A program made the translations under genes and the position numbers. 64,000 bases of DNA. Source: Micromonospora_G sp044901685 (GTDB lineage Bacteria > Actinomycetota > Actinomycetes > Mycobacteriales > Micromonosporaceae). The DNA lies in the NCBI RefSeq assembly GCF_044901685.1, contig NZ_JBJDPS010000005.1, forward strand, positions 62,001 to 126,000, given 5' to 3'. Below the pieces are notes generated by a model. That model was not told where the DNA came from and did no database searches. It saw nothing but the letters and a program-made list of their open reading frames with translations. Shown here in pieces: positions 59,432 to 64,000 of the stretch; position 1 is the stretch's first letter; every line of letters begins with the position of its first letter.

Positions 59432-60547
59432 ATGTCTAACTACGGACCGCCCGGCGGGCCGTACCCGGGCCAACAGCCTGAGTCATGGCCCGGCCAGCAG
59501 CAGGGACCGCACCCCGGACAGCAGGAGCCGTATCCGGGACGGCAGGGGCCGGGCCGGGGCCCGGAGCCCTACCCCGGACAGCAGGAGTCATACCCCGGAC
59601 AGCCGGGGGCGTATCCGGGCCGCCCGCAGCCGGGACAGGCACAGGGACAGCACCCCGGCCAGCCTTCGGGACCGTGGCCGGGGCAGCAGGCCGACGACCC
59701 GTACCGCCGGCCGCAGGGGGACGATCCGTACCGCCGGCCGCAGGCCGAGCCGCACTGGCAGCCGTCGGGGGAGCCGACCTCCCTGGCGTACCCGGAGGAG
59801 CCCTACCGGCCGGCGCGCGAACCGTACGCGCAGCCGCAGGATCCGTACCGGCAGTCCCGCGACCCGTACGCGCAGCCGTCCGACCCGTGGGGCGACGAGC
59901 CGCAGCCGTGGGGTGGTGGGCCGACGTCGACCCCACCGGGCGGCCCCGGCTCGCCCAGCGGCTACCAGGACTACCGTGACCAGGGTTATCCCGGTGGGCC
60001 GGGCCAGGGCTACCCGCCGGGTTACCCGGCACCGGGGCCGGATCCGCAGTGGACCACGGCGGGCCCGGTGCCGCCGCGCAAGGGCAACCGGGGCATGGTG
60101 GCGGTCCTGGTGGCGCTGCTGGTGCTCGTGGTCGGGGTCGGTGGCACCGCGCTCTGGCTGATCGGACGGGACACCGAGGGCTCGAACGGTACGACGACGG
60201 CGGGCGCGACCACCCCGGGCGCGGACCCGAGCGCGGCGGCCCCGGGCGCGCCGAGCGGGGACCCGGAGGCGGGTGCCCCGGCACCGGAGTCGTCGACGGA
60301 CGCGCGGCTGGTCAAGGAGGGCCAGTGCGTCAAGAACGAGGGCGACGCGAGTGGCAAGCCGAAGCTGGCGATCACCCAGTGTGGGCCGAAGACGTACCAA
60401 GTGCTGCGCCGCTTCGACGGTGCCACCGACGGGGAGAACGACGCCAAGACGAAGTGCGCCCAGGTCGAGGGCTACACCGAGTGGTACTTCTTCAACAGCG
60501 AACTCGACGTGCTCGACTTCGTGCTCTGCCTGAAGTCACAAGGTTAG
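59432..60547 (+). CDS. PGQQ-rich single-pass membrane protein with extracellular Cys domain
   Basis: 371 residues; ATG at 59432 has AGGAGGA about 8 bases upstream. The first ~210 residues are low complexity with repeats of PYPGQQ, DDPYRRPQ and REPYAQPQDPYRQ. A single helix (GMVAVLVALLVLVVGVGGTALWLIG) follows, then a Ala/Pro/Thr linker and a ~90-residue extracellular domain with four cysteines (GQCVKNEG, ITQCGPK, TKCAQVEGY, LCLKSQG), resembling the LppU/septum-associated small domains of actinomycetes. Such proteins are usually of unknown function, some near division or wall-synthesis machinery. Confidence 0.75.
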   Translation: MSNYGPPGGPYPGQQPESWPGQQQGPHPGQQEPYPGRQGPGRGPEPYPGQQESYPGQPGAYPGRPQPGQAQGQHPGQPSGPWPGQQADDPYRRPQGDDPYRRPQAEPHWQPSGEPTSLAYPEEPYRPAREPYAQPQDPYRQSRDPYAQPSDPWGDEPQPWGGGPTSTPPGGPGSPSGYQDYRDQGYPGGPGQGYPPGYPAPGPDPQWTTAGPVPPRKGNRGMVAVLVALLVLVVGVGGTALWLIGRDTEGSNGTTTAGATTPGADPSAAAPGAPSGDPEAGAPAPESSTDARLVKEGQCVKNEGDASGKPKLAITQCGPKTYQVLRRFDGATDGENDAKTKCAQVEGYTEWYFFNSELDVLDFVLCLKSQG

Positions 60548-60597
60548 CCACTGGGCCGCTCACCGGACCCTTACGGAACCAGTCACAGAATCGTGGA

Positions 60598-60637
60598 AAC
60601 TAGGACTGTCTAGCGTTATTGCTAGACAGTCCTAGTT
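60598..60637. promoter_or_regulatory. Perfect 17-bp palindrome enclosing TCTAGC-N6-GCTAGA
   Basis: AACTAGGACTGTCTAGC (60598-60614) and GCTAGACAGTCCTAGTT (60621-60637) are exact complements around GTTATT. It could end the upstream transcript, but its core TCTAGC-N6-GCTAGA recurs at 60677-60694, right before the AAA ATPase gene, so operator function is likely. It holds four CTAG tetramers, a word that is rare in high-GC actinomycete DNA. Confidence 0.6.
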
Positions 60638-60676
60638 AATTCACGAGACGACACGCGGTAGCCAGATCTACCTATT

Positions 60677-60694
60677 TCTAGCTCGGCGGCTAGA
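60677..60694. promoter_or_regulatory. Second TCTAGC-N6-GCTAGA dyad
   Basis: TCTAGC (60677-60682) and GCTAGA (60689-60694) with spacer TCGGCG lie 22 bases before the GTG of the AAA ATPase gene. Arms and spacing equal the core of the palindrome at 60609-60626; the spacer differs, as expected for a protein-binding site. Confidence 0.55.
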
Positions 60695-60715
60695 CGTGCC
60701 GATACGGTGCAATGC

Positions 60716-61963
60716 GTGGATCCGGTCCGCAACCCGTACGCCCCCGGCGCCGGCCAGCGCCCGCCCGAACTCGCCGGTCGGGGGCGGGAGCTCGACGTCT
60801 TCGACGTCGTGCTCGAACGCGTCGCCCGGGGACGGCCGGAGCGGAGCCTGATGCTCACCGGGCTGCGCGGCGTGGGCAAGACGGTGCTGCTCAACACGCT
60901 CCGCTCGCAGGCGATCGGACGGCTCTGGGGCACCGGCAAGATCGAGGCGCGACCGGACCAGTCGCTACGCCGCCCGGTCGCCGCCGCGCTGCACATGGCC
61001 GTACGCGAACTCGCGCCGCACCATCGCGCGCCGGACCGGATCGACGGCTTCCTCGGCGTACTCAAAGCCTTCGCCCTGCGCGGCGGGCCCGCCGGCAGCG
61101 GTCGCGGCTCGGCCACCACGAAGCTGCGTGACCGCTGGCAACCCGGCATCGACGTGCCCGCCGCGAGCGGCCGGGCCGACTCCGGCGACATCGAGATCGA
61201 CCTGGTCGAGCTGCTCACCGACGCGGCCAGCGTGGCGACCGACGTCGGCACCGGGATCGCCGTCTTCATCGACGAGATGCAGGACGTGAACCCGGAGGAC
61301 GTCTCCGCGCTCTGCGCCGCCTGCCACGAGCTGTCGCAGATCGGCGCACCGCTGATCGTGGTCGGCGCCGGCCTGCCGCACCTGCCCGCCGTGCTCTCGG
61401 CCGCCAAGTCCTACTCGGAGCGGCTCTTCCGTTACCAGCGCATCGACCGGCTCGACCGGGTCGCCGCCGACCAGGCACTCTGCGCGCCGGCCGAGCGCGA
61501 GGAGGTCGAGTACGAGCAGAAGGCGCTCGACCTGCTCTACGAGAAGTCCGGCGGATACCCCTACTTCGTCCAGGCGTACGGCAAGGCGACCTGGGACCAC
61601 GCGCCCCGCTCCCCGGTGACGGCGGCCGACGTACGGGTCGCCGCGCCCGAGGCCGAGGCGGAGTTGGCGGTCGGCTTCTTCGGCTCCCGGTTCGAACGGG
61701 CCACCCCAGCGGAACGCGAGTACATGCGGGCCATGGCCACACTCTCCCTGGTCGCCGGGGAAGAGACCGGGGTGGAGCGCGACGACATGGACGCCGCGGT
61801 GCCGACCGCCGAGATCGCCCGCGCACTCGGCCGCAAGCCGGCCAGTCTCTCGCCCGCCCGGGACGCGCTGATCAAGAAGGGGCTGATCTACTCGGGCGAG
61901 CGGGGCACCGTCGCCTTCACGGTGCCGCACTTCGGCCGTTACCTGCGCACCCAACCGGCCTGA
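60716..61963 (+). CDS. AAA family ATPase with C-terminal winged helix
   Basis: 415 residues from GTG at 60716 (MDPVRNPYAPGAGQRPPELAGR). Walker A GLRGVGKT is at residues 49-56, Walker B with the following Glu in AVFIDEMQDV, sensor region PLIVVGAGLPHL and a lid segment YFVQAYGKATWDHA. The end (PTAEIARALGRKPASLSPARDALIKKGLIYSGERGTVAFTVPHFGRYL) is a winged helix. The whole resembles the Orc1/Cdc6-like and archaeal-type ATPases of actinomycetes, whose roles are unknown but may involve DNA binding. Two CTAG-rich dyads precede it, and it stands alone. Confidence 0.82.
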   Translation: MDPVRNPYAPGAGQRPPELAGRGRELDVFDVVLERVARGRPERSLMLTGLRGVGKTVLLNTLRSQAIGRLWGTGKIEARPDQSLRRPVAAALHMAVRELAPHHRAPDRIDGFLGVLKAFALRGGPAGSGRGSATTKLRDRWQPGIDVPAASGRADSGDIEIDLVELLTDAASVATDVGTGIAVFIDEMQDVNPEDVSALCAACHELSQIGAPLIVVGAGLPHLPAVLSAAKSYSERLFRYQRIDRLDRVAADQALCAPAEREEVEYEQKALDLLYEKSGGYPYFVQAYGKATWDHAPRSPVTAADVRVAAPEAEAELAVGFFGSRFERATPAEREYMRAMATLSLVAGEETGVERDDMDAAVPTAEIARALGRKPASLSPARDALIKKGLIYSGERGTVAFTVPHFGRYLRTQPA

Positions 61964-61973
61964 CCGGGCCCGG

Positions 61974-62033
61974 CCCGACCCGGACCGGCCTGACCCGGAC
62001 CGGCCCGACCCGGACCGGCCCGACCCGGACCGG
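61974..62033. repeat. Four 15-bp tandem repeats between convergent genes
   Basis: Units of the form CCCGACCCGGACCGG occupy 61974-61988, 61989-62003, 62004-62018 and 62019-62033; only the second differs, at one base. They fill the space between the ATPase stop and the GNAT stop. Slippage is the likely origin. Confidence 0.8.
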
Positions 62034-62036
62034 CGG

Positions 62037-62576
62037 TCAGACCCGGGACCAGGGCATCGGATAGTTGACCTCGCCGACCGGCACGACGCCGTCGCTGCTG
62101 ACCGACGGCGGCAGCAGCAGGGCCTGCCACGGTGCGCCGAGCCCGGACCAGGGGCTGGTCAGCCCGTACCGGGCGGCGGGTACGAAGCCGAACCGCGAAT
62201 AGTAGGCCGGGTCGCCCAGCACCACGACCAGCCGCTCGCCGAGTTCGGTCGCGGCGGCCAGGGCCGCCTGCACCACGTCGGTGCCGTAACCGACGCCGTG
62301 CCGCTTCGGCAGCACCGCGACCGGGCCGAGCGCCAGCGCCGGCACCGCGCCGGGCTGCACCCGCACCCGGGTGAGCAGTGCGTAACCGACCACCTCGCCG
62401 TCGACCTCGGCCACCATGGACAGCTCCGGCAGCCAGGCGTCGCTGCCGCGCAGGGCCTCGACCAGGTGCACCTCGGCCGGCACCGGCCGCTCCGGGGACG
62501 CGAAGGCGGCGGCGACCACCCGGCGGATCGCCGCTGCGTCGGCCGTACCCTCGGGCCTCAGCCGTACAGTCGTCAC
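62037..62576 (-). CDS. GNAT family N-acetyltransferase (YhbS-like)
   Basis: 179 residues from GTG at 62576. GNAT features: VRLRPEGTADAAAIRRVVAAAF at the start, LSMVAEVDGEVVGYALLTRVRV, ALGPVAVLPKRHGVGYGTDVVQAAL (acetyl-CoA loop, here RHGVGYG) and LVVVLGDPAYYSRFGFVPA. The last motif is typical of the YhbS-like predicted acetyltransferases. The frame stays open upstream to 63398, but that part overlaps the DoxX gene and lacks family sequence. The substrate is unknown. Confidence 0.88.
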   Translation of the reverse strand: MTTVRLRPEGTADAAAIRRVVAAAFASPERPVPAEVHLVEALRGSDAWLPELSMVAEVDGEVVGYALLTRVRVQPGAVPALALGPVAVLPKRHGVGYGTDVVQAALAAATELGERLVVVLGDPAYYSRFGFVPAARYGLTSPWSGLGAPWQALLLPPSVSSDGVVPVGEVNYPMPWSRV

Positions 62577-62721
62577 GCCTGGCGACGCTACCGGTACCCG
62601 TACCGGCCGCGCATCACGATTCGCCGACCACTTTCCCGATTCGTGCTGCTCACGCCGGGGTGACCGGCACGGACCAGTCCGACGGTTGCGGGGGTGGACG
62701 GGGCACCGAGCGGGTAAGACT

Positions 62722-62735
62722 GGTCTCATGAGACC
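62722..62735. promoter_or_regulatory. Palindrome GGTCTCATGAGACC spanning the DoxX start codon
   Basis: A perfect 14-bp palindrome has the ATG start (62728-62730) at its centre. As RNA it is a weak hairpin, and as DNA a possible repressor site. Chance cannot be excluded. Confidence 0.3.
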
Positions 62736-63282
62736 CGTACGTACCGTCGCCCGCACCCTGCTGAGCGGCATCTTCGTGGTCAACGGCGCCCGGTCGGTGG
62801 CGGATCCCAAGTCGTTCGTACAACGGGCGGAGCGGGTCACCGACCGTGTCGCCCCGATGCTGGCCCGGGTCGACTCCCGGATACCGACCGACCCGACCTC
62901 GCTGGTCCGGATCAACGGCGCGGTCCAGCTCGTCGGCGGGCTGATGCTCGCCACCGGCCTGCTCACCCGCCCGACCGCGGTGGCGCTCGCCGGCTCACTG
63001 GTCCCGACCAGCCTGGCCGGGCATCCGTACTGGGCGGAGGACGAGGCGAGCCGGCGTCGGATCCAACGGAACGAGCTGTTGAAGAACGTCGCCATCCTCG
63101 GCGGCCTGCTCCTGGCCGCGGTGGACACCGAGGGCAGGCCGGGGCTGCGGTGGCGGGCCGGACACGCACTCGACGACGGGCGCCGTTCGGTACGACGTAC
63201 CGTACGACATGCCGGACGGGGGACCCGGATGGTCGCGAAGTCCGCGCGCCGATCGCCGGTCGGTTCAATACTCCCCCGATGA
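62728..63282 (+). CDS. DoxX family membrane protein
   Basis: 184 residues. DoxX features: ARTLLSGIFVVNGARSVADP at the start, then helices LVRINGAVQLVGGLMLATGLLTRPTAVALAGSLVPTSLAGHPYW and NELLKNVAILGGLLLAAVDTEGRPGLRWR. About four membrane segments and a basic C-terminal tail. DoxX proteins are small quinone- or redox-associated membrane proteins; in mycobacteria a relative works with SodA and a thiosulfate transferase. The precise role is unknown here. Confidence 0.88.
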   Translation: MRPVRTVARTLLSGIFVVNGARSVADPKSFVQRAERVTDRVAPMLARVDSRIPTDPTSLVRINGAVQLVGGLMLATGLLTRPTAVALAGSLVPTSLAGHPYWAEDEASRRRIQRNELLKNVAILGGLLLAAVDTEGRPGLRWRAGHALDDGRRSVRRTVRHAGRGTRMVAKSARRSPVGSILPR

Positions 63283-63424
63283 GCTGCGTCGATATCGGGG
63301 CGTGTCGCCTCCGGTACGACGGAAACCGCGAAACACCTGAAACAGTCGCCCTGCGTTAACGCGGTGGAAATGTCGCGAACTAGTGTGGGATCGGACACGG
63401 TCGGATAACGCAGGAGGCGAACAA

Positions 63425-64000
63425 GTGGTGCGCCGTTCTAGGCTCCCAACTGGACCTGGGCGGGATTTTCGGGAAGTTCGACACGTGTACGGGGGTGGCC
63501 ACACCATGCCGGCGACCGTCGGGAGACGGCTGGACCGACTCGACCCAGTCCGCCGTGCCACACGTGGCATCGATCGTCGAACCGTCGCCCGGCTCGGCAT
63601 CATCGCCGCCGTCTGGTACGCCGCCTGGCTCGCCGTCGACGTGTTCGGGCGCCCGTACAACTTCTTCGACATGCGCATCTACCACGGCGCGATCGTCTGG
63701 TGGGCGAGCGGCAACGACCTCTACGCCTTCATCGCGCCGATGACCACGCTCGGCTTCACCTACCCACCGTTCGCCGCGCTGATGATGCTGCCGATGGCGT
63801 GGTTCCCGGTCGGTGTCGCCGGTTGGCTGAACGCGCTCGCCAGCATCGTCACGCTCGGCGTGGTGCTGACCGCCCTGTTGCGACCGATCGCCGAACGGCT
63901 GGGTGGCTCGCTCTGGTTCGTGGTGGGTATCGCCGTACCGCTGGCGGTGGCGATCGAGCCGGTCCGGGAGACGCTCGGCTACGGCCAGGTCAACCTGCTC
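63425..64000 (+). CDS. GT87-type membrane glycosyltransferase (DUF2029), N-terminal part
   Basis: The frame runs open from GTG at 63425 to the window edge (192 codons). AGGAGG at 63412-63417 gives the start 7-base spacing; ATG at 63506 would cut a basic leader. After ~55 soluble residues come membrane helices (VARLGIIAAVWYAAWLAVDVFG and later ones) and the GT87 marks YNFFDMRIYHGAIVWWASGNDLYAF, LGFTYPPFAALMMLP and ETLGYGQVNLL. GT87 enzymes add mannose or arabinose from polyprenyl-phosphate donors to envelope glycolipids in actinomycetes. A 10-bp palindrome, GCGTTAACGC, lies at 63353-63362 in the promoter region. Confidence 0.88.
   Translation, partial: MVRRSRLPTGPGRDFREVRHVYGGGHTMPATVGRRLDRLDPVRRATRGIDRRTVARLGIIAAVWYAAWLAVDVFGRPYNFFDMRIYHGAIVWWASGNDLYAFIAPMTTLGFTYPPFAALMMLPMAWFPVGVAGWLNALASIVTLGVVLTALLRPIAERLGGSLWFVVGIAVPLAVAIEPVRETLGYGQVNLL

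Noticed and set aside
62577..63398. Upstream extension of the GNAT frame on the minus strand
   Set aside because: The added sequence overlaps the DoxX gene, is Arg/Pro/Ser-rich and lacks family similarity; GTG at 62576 begins the GNAT domain.
1..64000. rRNA, tRNA, CRISPR arrays, insertion sequences, phage integrases, attachment sites
   Set aside because: Looked for T-loop (GGTTCGA-type) signatures, regular spaced repeats and transposase or integrase motifs while reading; none was convincing. No tRNA-scan or covariance search was run.

Overview
The window is a 64 kb stretch of high-GC chromosome from an actinomycete. Strong G/C bias at third codon positions, many GTG starts, GGAGG-type ribosome binding sites, a Bpa-type proteasome activator ending in GQYL, XRE/DUF5753-DUF397 pairs, three LCP cell-wall ligase genes and a DUF5926 gene all fit the Micromonosporaceae (Micromonospora or a close relative); this placement is inferred, not computed. 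I see no rRNA, tRNA, CRISPR array, integrase, transposase or prophage, so this looks like ordinary chromosome. One small accessory patch lies around 46.3-49.1 kb.

Layout. 0-7 kb: the tail of an exopolysaccharide sugar transferase, a LysR regulator converging on an SDR oxidoreductase, a LytS/LytTR-type two-component pair, a GNAT acetyltransferase and an OmpR-type two-component pair preceded by DnaA-box-like repeats. 6.6-17.6 kb: a DUF4153/DUF4173 membrane protein, two separate solute:sodium symporter units each preceded by a small membrane protein, a TPR-like protein, an ABC exporter and a flavin-reductase-like protein. 17.7-22.9 kb: a nucleotide-sugar epimerase/decarboxylase and three consecutive LCP genes (cell-envelope polymer attachment). 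22.9-32 kb: rhodanese, glycerophosphodiesterase, PAS/GAF histidine kinase with an anti-sigma-like ATPase, DUF5926, arginine deiminase with an ARG-box-like site, a NERD-like protein, small PAS-like and ACT proteins, a lipoprotein and prephenate dehydratase. 32-45 kb: AIM24, minimal metallopeptidase, OsmC, seryl-tRNA synthetase, tandem HAD phosphatases, the proteasome activator Bpa, an alpha/beta hydrolase, an orphan substrate-binding lipoprotein, and a dimethylargininase divergent from an Lrp/AsnC regulator, followed by a secreted beta-propeller protein.

45-49 kb: a TY-Chap/YbjN-like chaperone-domain protein whose C-terminus (TGMYL) resembles the proteasome-docking tail of Bpa (TGQYL), then a duplicated XRE-DUF397 locus with one decayed copy, divergent from three translationally coupled small genes. 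49-54 kb: molybdenum cofactor genes (mobA with DUF6457, moaA with moaD), DUF4192, a fructosamine-kinase-like protein and LtrA. 55-64 kb: a large fusion of an endonuclease Q-like PHP nuclease to a UvrD-type helicase, a prepilin peptidase, a PGQQ-rich membrane-anchored protein, an AAA ATPase preceded by two copies of a TCTAGC-N6-GCTAGA dyad, a GNAT protein, a DoxX protein and the start of a GT87 glycosyltransferase.

The leads most worth following are the second TGxYL-tailed protein, the EndoQ-like/UvrD fusion, the CTAG-rich dyads in front of the AAA ATPase, and the decayed XRE/DUF397 duplication. All functional statements rest on motif reading by eye; no similarity search was run.
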